Positions 7,509 to 14,759 of a DNA stretch of 14,759 nucleotides are shown one piece after another (position 1 is the first letter of the stretch; the number at the start of each line of letters is the position of its first letter). The translations under genes and the position numbers were made by a program. The DNA comes from CAZBUK01 sp964495085 (lineage in GTDB: Bacteria > Bacteroidota > Ignavibacteria > T3Sed10-11): contig CAZBUK010000089.1 of NCBI GenBank assembly GCA_964495085.1, positions 1 through 14,759 of the forward strand. The letters run 5' to 3'. The notes beneath the pieces are model-generated. The model ran no database searches, was not told where the DNA came from, and saw only the letters and a list, made by a program, of their open reading frames with translations.

Positions 7509-8912
7509 ATGATTATAGACCGATATATTCTGAAAACCCATCTGGGTCCTTTCCTCATGTCGATGTTCGTGCTGATCGGAATCTTTATTCTCCAATTTAT
7601 GATGAAATTCATCGATCATCTCATCGGAAAAGGTCTCGGCCTCTGGATCGTGCTTGAGGTCATCGTAACGAATCTTGCGTGGATGGCTGTGCTTGCGGTT
7701 CCGATGTCGATCCTCATTGCGACACTCATGGCATACGGCTCTCTTTCGGCAAACAACGAGATCACTGCGATGAAGTCGAACGGCGTCAGTGTGTATCGCA
7801 TGATTGCGGCTCCGCTGATCATGTCGGTGCTTATCAGCTACGGACTCATGGAGTTCAATAACCGGGTCCTTCCCGACGCGAACCACCGCGCAAAAACCCT
7901 CGGCATCGATATTCGGCGAGCGCGGCCGACGCTGACGCTCGTTCCCGGAATCTTCTCGCAGGAGATCAAGGGATATACGATCATCGCCCGGCAGAACTTC
8001 GAAGAGACCAACGAGCTCGAAGGATTGACGATATACGACCACAGCGATCCCGATCTGAATATAATCATCTCGGCGACCAAAGGAGTAATTGCATACGGAT
8101 CGGATTTCGCATCCCTGATCCTCGATCTGCGGGACGGTGAAATTCACGAGACCCAGTCGGAAAACCCCCAGGAATACAGACGGCTCAGATTCGAACGGCA
8201 TCGCATTGTGATCCCCTATCAGAGTTACGATTTTGAACGGACGGCCGACAACATCTTCCAACGCGGCGATCGGGAATTGAGCGCGCCCGTCATGCTGGAA
8301 CGGGTCGATTCGCTCAGAATTCAGAACGAGAGAATGCAGCACACGCTCTCAGAGCAAATAGGCGGCTTTCATGCCGCGATGATCGAAGGCAACTTCGATA
8401 AGCTCCCCTCCTTCCCGCGTTCGGGAGAAGCGGACGCCAGGCGAAGAAAGTTCGATAACGCACTGACGCAGGCGAGAGCCTTGTCTTCCGCGGTCGTATC
8501 CGATGTTACCAGGATTTCCCAGAATGAGAGGCGCATCGACCAGTATATGGTAGAGGTGCACAAAAAGTATGCGATACCGGTCGCGTGCATTGTTTTCATC
8601 CTCATCGGCGGACCACTCGGCATTATGACTCGAAAAGGGGGATTTGGCGTCGCTACCGGCATCAGTCTCGGTTTTTTTCTTCTTTACTGGGCATGCCTCA
8701 TCGGAGGTGAGAAGCTCGCCGACCGCGGTTTTGTCACGCCGTTCTGGGGAATGTGGGGGGCGAACATCATTCTCTTTCCAGCCGGCATTTATCTCACCAT
8801 CAGAACCCAGAAGGAACGTCTTCTCATCAACTGGCGGTGGTTTCTCAGACTGCTTCCCCGGAAATGGCGCGGCGGAATGCTTCCGACGGATAACGCCAGC
8901 GGCAACCCATGA
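7509..8912 (+). CDS. lptF: LptF/LptG-family LPS export permease, first of pair
   Basis: This is an inner-membrane permease subunit that, with its partner and the LptB ATPases, extracts lipopolysaccharide from the inner membrane and feeds it to the periplasmic Lpt bridge. The N-terminus IIDRYILKTHLGPF is the family signature, followed by membrane segments near 13-34, 50-75 and 97-115. A periplasmic beta-jellyroll-type region spans about 125-250, and three further membrane helices lie near 355-375, 378-400 and 408-432, with IPVACIVFILIGGPLG in the first of them. At 467 residues it is about 100 longer than the E. coli protein, largely because of a charged, helix-prone insertion around 260-345 and a basic C-terminal tail. 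An in-frame TAA at 7485-7487 bounds the start, and ATG at 7509 matches family alignments. It overlaps the next gene by four bases (ATGA). Which of the two is F and which G is not certain. Confidence 0.9.
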   Translation: MIIDRYILKTHLGPFLMSMFVLIGIFILQFMMKFIDHLIGKGLGLWIVLEVIVTNLAWMAVLAVPMSILIATLMAYGSLSANNEITAMKSNGVSVYRMIAAPLIMSVLISYGLMEFNNRVLPDANHRAKTLGIDIRRARPTLTLVPGIFSQEIKGYTIIARQNFEETNELEGLTIYDHSDPDLNIIISATKGVIAYGSDFASLILDLRDGEIHETQSENPQEYRRLRFERHRIVIPYQSYDFERTADNIFQRGDRELSAPVMLERVDSLRIQNERMQHTLSEQIGGFHAAMIEGNFDKLPSFPRSGEADARRRKFDNALTQARALSSAVVSDVTRISQNERRIDQYMVEVHKKYAIPVACIVFILIGGPLGIMTRKGGFGVATGISLGFFLLYWACLIGGEKLADRGFVTPFWGMWGANIILFPAGIYLTIRTQKERLLINWRWFLRLLPRKWRGGMLPTDNASGNP

Positions 8913-9994
8913 AAATCATCGACCGGTATATCATCAGTCAATTTGTCGCGCATTTTCTCTTTGCACTCGTCGCGATCATCCTCGTGTTTATCGTCATCGA
9001 TCTCATGGAGAATCTGGATAAATTTATAGACCGGGATGTGCCCGCTGCGACCATCGTCCGGTATTATTTTTTTTTCATCCCCGAGATGATCAAATCCATG
9101 ATTCCCGTTGCCATGCTCCTCTCGAGTCTCTTTACCACCGGACGGCTTTCGAACCAGAACGAGCTGGTCGCGATAAAAGCAAGCGGGATGAGTCTGTACA
9201 GGTTCATGGTCCCCTTCCTGTTTGTCGGGATAATCGTCACGGCGCTTTCGGTATATTTCAACGGCTGGATCGTCCCAATTTCGAACAAGCAAAAATTTCA
9301 TATTGAACGGGTACATCTGAGCAAACATCTTGAATCGCTGCCCCGATATAATATCTACCTCCAGGAGAGCCCCGTACGTTTTCTTTCGCTCGGCTACTTC
9401 GACGAATCACAGAATTCAGTTTCCCGGGTCAGCATCCAGGAATTCAGCGATACCAATTATTCGATCATGCTCCGGCGCTTCGATGCGAGACTCATGTCGT
9501 GGCGGGCAGCTGATAGACAATGGATCCTGAACGACGTCGCGGCACGCAGTTTCGACGGGACGCGGGAAATAATCGAGCGTTTCGATTCGCTGACCATTCC
9601 GGAACTCAGATTCAATCCGGACGATCTGCTGAAGAAACAGCTCAAACCGGATGAAATGGATTATTTTGAACTCGGCGATTTTATAGAAATTCAAAGACGA
9701 GCGGGACAGGAAACAGCGAGATGGCAGATCGACTACTACAGCAAAATCTCTTTCCCGTTTGCCAGCATCGTTGTAATCTTTTTCGGGATACCCTTTTCGG
9801 CTCAGAAGAGGCGCGGCGGCATGGCGCTGCAGTTCGCGATCGGTGTTCTCATAACTTTTCTATACATGGCGTGTATGAAGGTCAGCGAGGTGATGGGCCA
9901 CAGCGGACAGTACAATCCTCTCTTCATGGCGTGGCTGCCGAATCTCCTCTTTCTCGCAGCAGGACTCGTGAACATATTCAGAGTCAGAAAATAG
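8909..9994 (+). CDS. lptG: LptF/LptG-family LPS export permease, second of pair
   Basis: This is the partner permease of the lipopolysaccharide exporter, 361 residues and the standard family length. MKIIDRYIISQFVAHF begins the first membrane helix (about 11-33). Further helices lie near 50-75 and 98-120, followed by a periplasmic jellyroll-type domain at about 130-255 and three C-terminal helices (about 281-298, 308-325 and 338-356) with ISFPFASIVVIFFGIPFS in the first. It lacks the helical insertion seen in the upstream permease. Its ATG overlaps the lptF stop (ATGA), implying translational coupling and one-to-one production, as expected for a heterodimer. LptB, LptC and LptA are not in the window. 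It ends 27 bp from the convergent gene on the other strand. Confidence 0.91.
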   Translation: MKIIDRYIISQFVAHFLFALVAIILVFIVIDLMENLDKFIDRDVPAATIVRYYFFFIPEMIKSMIPVAMLLSSLFTTGRLSNQNELVAIKASGMSLYRFMVPFLFVGIIVTALSVYFNGWIVPISNKQKFHIERVHLSKHLESLPRYNIYLQESPVRFLSLGYFDESQNSVSRVSIQEFSDTNYSIMLRRFDARLMSWRAADRQWILNDVAARSFDGTREIIERFDSLTIPELRFNPDDLLKKQLKPDEMDYFELGDFIEIQRRAGQETARWQIDYYSKISFPFASIVVIFFGIPFSAQKRRGGMALQFAIGVLITFLYMACMKVSEVMGHSGQYNPLFMAWLPNLLFLAAGLVNIFRVRK

Positions 9995-9998
9995 CCGG

Positions 9999-10023
9999 GG
10001 TACCCGGCCTGGCGCCGGGTATC
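9999..10023. terminator. hairpin at the convergent junction, possible bidirectional terminator
   Basis: The arms at 9999-10008 and 10014-10023 pair over ten positions (one as G-U) around a 5-base loop, with the core TACCCGGC/GCCGGGTA perfectly complementary. It sits just past the lptG stop, and its right arm includes the TGA stop of the minus-strand gene (10022-10024). In the minus direction it is followed by CGGCTATTTTC, a short T-run a few bases away. In the plus direction no T-run follows. Its position between converging operons fits a shared terminator, but the weak U-tracts lower confidence. Confidence 0.5.
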
Positions 10024-10933
10024 AGAAACCGATCGTCAGACGGACGGCGGGGTTGGTGCGAATGCCGAACGGAGCCGGGTGCTGCTCAAGCTCGACGGTG
10101 AGATGCGTTTCATTGAACCGGTGCGCGAGGAAAGCCGCATGCAGCGCGCTCACGAAATGGTTCAGGAATATGACCAGTGCAAAATCGTGCGAGCGACCAT
10201 AATAGGTGTTCGCCATCCCGCGTAATCCGGCGTAGTACGAGAAATTTCCCGATATCTCATCGAAATACCTGACCCGCTCGGTCGCAGTATCATCGTACGG
10301 ATGAGAATCATCCCAACCGCGATTGTATTGCGGGTACTTCCCGATCAATTCGAAATATTGCTGGGTACCGTACGGCTCGAGCGTATGGGAGAACTCCCGT
10401 ATCAGTCGTTCGAACGCGTTGATCTCGGACCAATCGACGCGATGCCACGGCAGTTTGGATTCGTCGGGATCGATCGATATGACGGGGAACGTACTCTCAA
10501 GCCTCCAGTAATCGTTCAGCCACTCCGCATATTTCACGACGCTCCAGTTCGTATTTGCATAACGCTTGTAAACGCCGGTCTGATTGTCTCCTTTGCTTTG
10601 GTTATGTATATAGAAGTACCAACCGGCTGCCTCAAGGGCGATATGAACAGCACCCTGCCAATAATTCCGCGAATATATTTCTCCTGATCCAGGTACGGCG
10701 AAGGAGAGAACACCTGCAAGAAAGGGTGACTTTCGTTTTTGATTCGATGCCGATGAACCCGGCTGCGCCGCATATTCACGGAGATGCGCTCCGTTCAGAT
10801 ACGCGGCGGCGTCAACATCGAATTTTCGGACGAGCGGGATTTCGGGAATCTCCGTGGAATCCCTCCACCCGTCGGATGCTATAGCCGGCATAACGGTACA
10901 CGCCGCCATCAGTAGAACGATTATCTTGTCCAT
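10022..10933 (-). CDS. exported or membrane protein with a DUF5683-like motif, function unknown
   Basis: The protein has 303 residues from the chosen ATG at 10931-10933. This start gives a clean signal peptide (MDKIIVLLMAAC to PAIAS, about 1-20) and a 13-bp overlap with the upstream gene. An earlier in-frame GTG at 10981 would add 16 basic and aromatic residues ahead of the signal and is less likely. Residues about 69-110 read SPFLAGVLSFAVPGSGEIY, then a short W-Q-G step and a hydrophobic AAGWYFYI helix. This resembles the 'S-P-x-LA-x-x-LS-x-x-x-PG-x-GQ-x-Y' pattern of DUF5683-type membrane proteins of Bacteroidota. The remainder is aromatic-rich with YPQYNRGWDD (about 218-227). The chain ends in LTIGF, an aromatic terminus common in envelope proteins. 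It is the last gene of the block, downstream of the barrel protein, so an envelope role is likely. No reaction can be assigned. Confidence 0.8.
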   Translation of the reverse strand: MDKIIVLLMAACTVMPAIASDGWRDSTEIPEIPLVRKFDVDAAAYLNGAHLREYAAQPGSSASNQKRKSPFLAGVLSFAVPGSGEIYSRNYWQGAVHIALEAAGWYFYIHNQSKGDNQTGVYKRYANTNWSVVKYAEWLNDYWRLESTFPVISIDPDESKLPWHRVDWSEINAFERLIREFSHTLEPYGTQQYFELIGKYPQYNRGWDDSHPYDDTATERVRYFDEISGNFSYYAGLRGMANTYYGRSHDFALVIFLNHFVSALHAAFLAHRFNETHLTVELEQHPAPFGIRTNPAVRLTIGF

Positions 10934-13900
10934 CCAGTACCTAAATCGAATCCGAATAATATTCCGAAATAAAAATGCCACCGTTTTCCGTAGGTAACCG
11001 GCTCTTCGCGGAATACCTTGGTAAACCGGTCGAATCCATAAGCCGCGCTGAAGAATATTCTGGTCGGATATGCGTAGAACGAAAACGTCTCGAGACGTAA
11101 TTCCGCTCCGGCCGCTTTTTTCAGTTTATCAATGCCGGGGAAGGAACCCGACCAGGCATCCCCGTAATCGGCGAACAGCGATCCATACAAACGTTCGAAT
11201 TGAATTTGTAAAAATCTGAAATCCATCCCCTCCCATATCGGAAACCGGTACGTGAGATTCAGAGATGCGTATTCATTGCCGCCGAGCGAGTAGAATGGAT
11301 ATCCCTTGATGCCCATCAATCCGCCGGCATAAAAATTGAAAAACTCGTCGATCTCCGAACCGAGAATGGAACCGCCCCGTATCTGGCCGGTCAGCGTATG
11401 ATATCGCGCTAATCGAACATGCTCCCTCCACTCGCCTTCGACGCGGTGAAAATCGATATCCTCGTAATCCGTAAAGAGAATATTTCTCGCTTCATCGTAT
11501 TGGAGTGAGGGGTTGAACTTATTGAACTCGAATGCATAAGAGAGTCGAACAAGCCGGCCTACCGGATTGATCTCTGTTTGAATGGTCGGTATAATCCCCC
11601 GGTGGGTTAGGGTTGCCGAGAAGGTATTACCCTTGAGATACAACTCTCCGGACGCCTGGACAAGCGTCGGCGGAGTTGTCTCCGGAAGGATAAAACTCCC
11701 TATATCGTATCCGTACCGGCTGTGCCTGTAAAAGACCTCGATCTCATTCGACGGATTGAAGATATGATCCCGGAGGATGAAATTGAACTCCAGCAGGTTA
11801 TACGTCACATCCACGCCGATCTGGAGATCCTCCCGGAGATCCAGCACGGCGTCCGTTTTCCTGGTAATATTGTAGATTTCAAATGATATTCGCGGATGCC
11901 AGCCGACGAATGAAAACGGCGGTAGCTTATGAGCCCATTCGAATATCGCAAACAGATCCCGCTCGAATTTCCGGTTAATTGTTCCCCCTGCGAAGAGCGC
12001 ATGTTTTTCGAGCACATCGCGCGTCATCAGGTACAATCCCGGTTTGATCATATCCGTAAAACCGCGCTCGGGTATGTAATTATCGAATCTGACGAGCGGA
12101 ACGAGCATGGTACTGGTAAACGTCGGCGAATATTTTCTTGTATCGTATTGCGGTACCTCGGAATCATTATAGTCCCGCAGCCGGAGCCAGTTGATGCTGT
12201 CGCCGTCCGGATGGGGATTGTAGGAGACCTGGAATCGATCCGCGAACCAGGATGGAGGGCCCGCAATATATCGTATCGAAGGTTCCACAGGTTCGTGGGA
12301 CGCAAGGTGAAAAATCTTGTATCCTGACGAAAGATAGCCGGCGTAGGCGAGATCCCCTTCCGGACCGACCGTCGGCATGAATGCGCCCCCCATGACATTC
12401 GTCACGCGGCTCTTTTGACCTGATTGAAGCTCGTGCCTGTAGATATTGAATACACCTGTCTCATCGGAGGAGTAGTAGACGGCCGATCCGTCGTTCGAAT
12501 AAACCGGATCCCGCGCGTCGAATGAACCTTCCACCAGGGAGAGCATCTCGCCGGACGAGACATCGATCGTTACGACATACCGGTTGAATGCCGATGAGGT
12601 TGCATATACGATCGTCCGGCCGTCCGGCGACCAGCGGGGTCCGTATACCTGCTCGCCGTTCCGATTGAAGGTGATGTGCCGCAGCCCCCGGCCGTCGGCA
12701 TCAAGCAGAACTAAATTCTGAGTACCGTCCGCAGAGATAACCGCCGCTATTCCGGTACCGTCGGGCGAGACTGCGGGATCGTGCAGCCTCAATCCTCTGG
12801 TGAGGCGTTTCTCATCCTTCGTCACTACGTCTACGACGAATAGATCGCTGTACCCCTGCCAGTGCGGATTATTTCGCGTGATTCGCGAAAAGTAGATTTT
12901 CCCGCCGTCGGGAGACCACGAGAGACGCGAGCGGATCAAACCTCTGATCATGGATCCTTCTCCGTTCGTCGCGTCCTTTATAAAAAGAGCCGAGAGGCCG
13001 AAATAGTCCTGTCCTTTGTTCGATACATAGGCGAGATATTTTCCGTCCGGAGAATAGACGGGATTGAAATTCCCGAATCCTTCGGCTTCGACCTGGACGC
13101 CGGTAACCGGTGACTCCCTCAGAGATTCGGTGCGATGTATATAATCCTTCGTAATTGTCCGCTGCCAGTCGGCATAGAGTTCACGTCCGGATTTCCCGGT
13201 CGCTCGTTCGATTGCCTGGTCGATGGTGATGACGCTGAAAGAGCTGAGGTGGCGTGCAATCTCCCTTACGGTTTCTGTTCCGTATACGCTCGCGATGTAG
13301 CGTACCAACGAATAACCGGCATTGTAAGCCGACTCGTTGCCGAGACTGTTTTTCCCGAACACCGACATTTCGTTCCATGACAGCATCGTACCGTCCAGCG
13401 CGTACATCCTGAGTATCATATCGCGGTGCGTATCCCAGGCTTCATAGCCGAGGCCCGGATGCATGAACTGAGCCGTCCCTTCGGCAAACCAGCTCGGTAT
13501 AACGAAGCCCGAGATGGGATAGGATACGAGGATGTTCGGAAATCCGTAGAGCACGTCGGGGCGGCGTTCGTTCTCGTAGCCCAGCCACTGGATGTAGAAG
13601 CTGGGGACACGCCTGCCGAATTTCATCGACGACTGAATCTGGACGATATGCGTAAACTCATGCGCGATAACGTTGCGCAGCCAGTTGCTCGTGCCGCGAA
13701 GATCGAAGTCGAGCGCGTTTGCCCAAATCTCGATTTTATTATCGTAGAAGAATGCAGCGCCGTTCGAGAAGTCGCCGTGATCTCTGATGATGAGGTGTAC
13801 CGGCGTACGCGGTTCATAGCGGTAGAAAGAGGTTATCGGAAGGTAAACATCCTCCGCGATTTTCGCGGCAAGATGTCCGGTACGTTCGGCTCCGTCGTGA

Positions 13901-14040
13901 TAATGAACGGTAAAATGTTCGGTTTCAATCGAATACCACCCCTGATCCGGATCGGGCGGGAAATCCCACTGCGCGGAAAGAGGAAATGATGAGAGGACGA
14001 GGACAATAGCAAAAAAAGCGACCGGCGCAGAGCGTCTCAT
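10921..14040 (-). CDS. outer-membrane fusion: gluzincin metallopeptidase, PD40/TolB-like propeller, Omp85-like barrel
   Basis: This is a 1039-residue protein with three modules. A signal peptide (about 1-23, ending LSAQ) is followed by a peptidase-MA-like domain at about 35-300: zinc motif HEFTH at 127-131 and a likely third ligand, Glu187, in WFAEGTAQF. At about 320-570 come at least six PD40/TolB-type blades carrying SPDG, SNDG or GPEG turns (for example YSPDGKYLAY, WSPDGRTIVYA). From about 635 to the end is a barrel. Its C-terminal part has GGLMGIKGYPFYSLGGNEY, then a YRFPI strand and LFADYGDAW, which resemble the BamA/TamA surface-antigen family. No POTRA domain is seen. All zinc residues are present, so an active protease anchored by its own barrel is plausible; substrate and orientation are unknown. 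The ATG overlaps the upstream stop by four bases, and the 3' end overlaps the next gene by 13 bp. Related fusions occur in Bacteroidota-group genomes, usually annotated only as PD40 or BamA-like. Confidence 0.88.
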   Translation of the reverse strand: MRRSAPVAFFAIVLVLSSFPLSAQWDFPPDPDQGWYSIETEHFTVHYHDGAERTGHLAAKIAEDVYLPITSFYRYEPRTPVHLIIRDHGDFSNGAAFFYDNKIEIWANALDFDLRGTSNWLRNVIAHEFTHIVQIQSSMKFGRRVPSFYIQWLGYENERRPDVLYGFPNILVSYPISGFVIPSWFAEGTAQFMHPGLGYEAWDTHRDMILRMYALDGTMLSWNEMSVFGKNSLGNESAYNAGYSLVRYIASVYGTETVREIARHLSSFSVITIDQAIERATGKSGRELYADWQRTITKDYIHRTESLRESPVTGVQVEAEGFGNFNPVYSPDGKYLAYVSNKGQDYFGLSALFIKDATNGEGSMIRGLIRSRLSWSPDGGKIYFSRITRNNPHWQGYSDLFVVDVVTKDEKRLTRGLRLHDPAVSPDGTGIAAVISADGTQNLVLLDADGRGLRHITFNRNGEQVYGPRWSPDGRTIVYATSSAFNRYVVTIDVSSGEMLSLVEGSFDARDPVYSNDGSAVYYSSDETGVFNIYRHELQSGQKSRVTNVMGGAFMPTVGPEGDLAYAGYLSSGYKIFHLASHEPVEPSIRYIAGPPSWFADRFQVSYNPHPDGDSINWLRLRDYNDSEVPQYDTRKYSPTFTSTMLVPLVRFDNYIPERGFTDMIKPGLYLMTRDVLEKHALFAGGTINRKFERDLFAIFEWAHKLPPFSFVGWHPRISFEIYNITRKTDAVLDLREDLQIGVDVTYNLLEFNFILRDHIFNPSNEIEVFYRHSRYGYDIGSFILPETTPPTLVQASGELYLKGNTFSATLTHRGIIPTIQTEINPVGRLVRLSYAFEFNKFNPSLQYDEARNILFTDYEDIDFHRVEGEWREHVRLARYHTLTGQIRGGSILGSEIDEFFNFYAGGLMGIKGYPFYSLGGNEYASLNLTYRFPIWEGMDFRFLQIQFERLYGSLFADYGDAWSGSFPGIDKLKKAAGAELRLETFSFYAYPTRIFFSAAYGFDRFTKVFREEPVTYGKRWHFYFGILFGFDLGTGWTR

Positions 14041-14759
14041 TTTACCACCGCAATTTTGATAAATCGAACCTCAGACCGTGAGGCGCTCCGCGCTTCGATG
14101 CGTGCGAGATAGATCCCGCTCTGTACCGATGCTGCCGACCAGAGAACTTCGTTATCGGTCCCCCCCGTTCCCGGACCCGCGAGGTCGGCTACTTTCTCGC
14201 CATTCATTTCATATAATGAGATCGTAACATCGGCATCTTCGCTCAGATAATATCGGATGTATGTAGTTCCGTCGTAGACGGGATTCGGCCAGTTGTAGGC
14301 GCGGTCGGCGGGAAGGAACTCATCCGACAACGGAATTCGGGGATAAACAATTGTCTGAACGTTCGCACCCGAGCTGCCGTAGCGGTTCTGTCTCCAGACG
14401 GCCGTGGCCGGATCCCACATCCCCGATAACGAATATGCATACAACATCCTATCCGCCGTGACGAATGCAAGACCGATCGCGCCGTTGTTCACCGGGAATA
14501 CGACCGGTGAACCGACAACTTTCTCACCGACTGCGATAGGAGTGCCCGGGACCCGGTCTCCCCGCTCATTCATGAACACAATTTGATCGTCGAAGTTGCC
14601 TAGAGCAATATCTGTCCGGCCATCCCCGTCGAAGTCCGCAGCAACCGGATATGCACGTCCGGACGGGGTGCGGTTCAGCTCAAGCGGGAACCGGTCCAGC
14701 AGAGTGCCGTTCAGGTTGAAGGCATAGAGCGATGATCCGCGCGTGACGACGATATCGGT
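14037..14759 (-). CDS. FG-GAP/VCBS-type surface protein with T9SS C-terminal sorting domain (partial, N-terminus beyond the window)
   Basis: The reading frame is open from the right edge to TGA at 14037-14039 (240 residues visible). The codon after 14579 continues without a stop, so the gene extends outside the window. Propeller-type repeats are visible: a blade with SLYAFNLNGTLLDRFPLEL, then DFDGDGRTD (14610-14636), a calcium-binding loop typical of FG-GAP/VCBS repeats, then MLYAYSLSG. The last roughly 85 residues (about 14040-14294) match a type A sorting domain: NWPNPV, a YIRYYL strand, VTISLYEMNGEKV, SGIYLARIEA and a terminal basic VRFIKIAVVK. Such domains direct export through SprA followed by cleavage or anchoring at the cell surface, so this is a predicted secreted or cell-surface protein and a likely client of the sprA at the left of the window. 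It ends in a 4-bp ATGA overlap with the metallopeptidase-barrel gene. The N-terminal domains, and so any enzyme activity, are unseen. Confidence 0.88.
   Translation of the reverse strand, partial: TDIVVTRGSSLYAFNLNGTLLDRFPLELNRTPSGRAYPVAADFDGDGRTDIALGNFDDQIVFMNERGDRVPGTPIAVGEKVVGSPVVFPVNNGAIGLAFVTADRMLYAYSLSGMWDPATAVWRQNRYGSSGANVQTIVYPRIPLSDEFLPADRAYNWPNPVYDGTTYIRYYLSEDADVTISLYEMNGEKVADLAGPGTGGTDNEVLWSAASVQSGIYLARIEARSASRSEVRFIKIAVVK

Noticed and set aside
7385..7657. 90-codon plus-strand frame running into lptF in another frame
   Set aside because: About half of it overlaps lptF out of frame, and the sequence is without motif. A leader peptide role is possible in principle, but nothing supports it.
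7503..8342. 279-codon minus-strand frame opposite lptF
   Set aside because: It is antisense to conserved permease sequence. The translation is full of His, Arg and Asp with no hydrophobic organisation or domain, so it is a shadow frame.
10934..10981. Upstream GTG start for the 303-residue protein
   Set aside because: It would put 16 basic and aromatic residues ahead of a normal signal peptide and lengthen the overlap with the preceding gene to 61 bp. The ATG at 10931-10933 gives a clean signal peptide and a short overlap.
13426..13989. 187-codon plus-strand frame opposite the metallopeptidase domain
   Set aside because: The antisense strand carries the HEFTH peptidase, and this frame has no recognisable features.

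Overview
The window carries six protein-coding genes, all typical of a diderm bacterium of the FCB group (Bacteroidota and relatives such as Ignavibacteriota). The basis for this is a full-length SprA/Sov type IX secretion (T9SS) translocon, a second protein ending in a T9SS-type C-terminal sorting domain, and weak or absent Shine-Dalgarno sequences. Base composition is intermediate rather than AT-rich, which fits a Chlorobi/Ignavibacteria-like or candidate lineage better than a typical Flavobacterium, but the exact phylum cannot be fixed from this sequence alone. No rRNA, tRNA, CRISPR array, transposase or phage gene was found.

Layout. Bases 1-131 are non-coding repeats: a 17-bp unit in four tandem copies, ending in a palindromic element of the widespread dispersed intergenic type, followed by a nested hairpin. 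Next, on the minus strand, is the very large sprA (200-7057). A 451-bp divergent intergenic region (7058-7508) separates it from a plus-strand pair of LptF/LptG-family permeases (7509-8912 and 8909-9994, 4-bp ATGA overlap). A GC-rich hairpin lies at the convergent junction with a second minus-strand block. In order of transcription, that block is a truncated propeller-type T9SS cargo protein running off the right edge (14037-14759), a 1039-residue metallopeptidase/beta-propeller/outer-membrane-barrel fusion (10921-14040), and a small secreted or membrane protein (10022-10933). Its members overlap by 4 and 13 bp, so it is almost certainly one transcript with coupled translation.

How the genes fit together. 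The theme is the outer membrane. LptF/LptG supply the inner-membrane permease of the lipopolysaccharide export ABC transporter. SprA is the outer-membrane pore for T9SS cargo. The right-hand operon makes a predicted T9SS-exported protein together with an outer-membrane barrel carrying its own peptidase and propeller. The core genes are recognisable families. The least described element is the right-hand three-gene operon. The repeats at the left edge and the palindrome and direct repeats upstream of sprA are the main non-coding points of interest.
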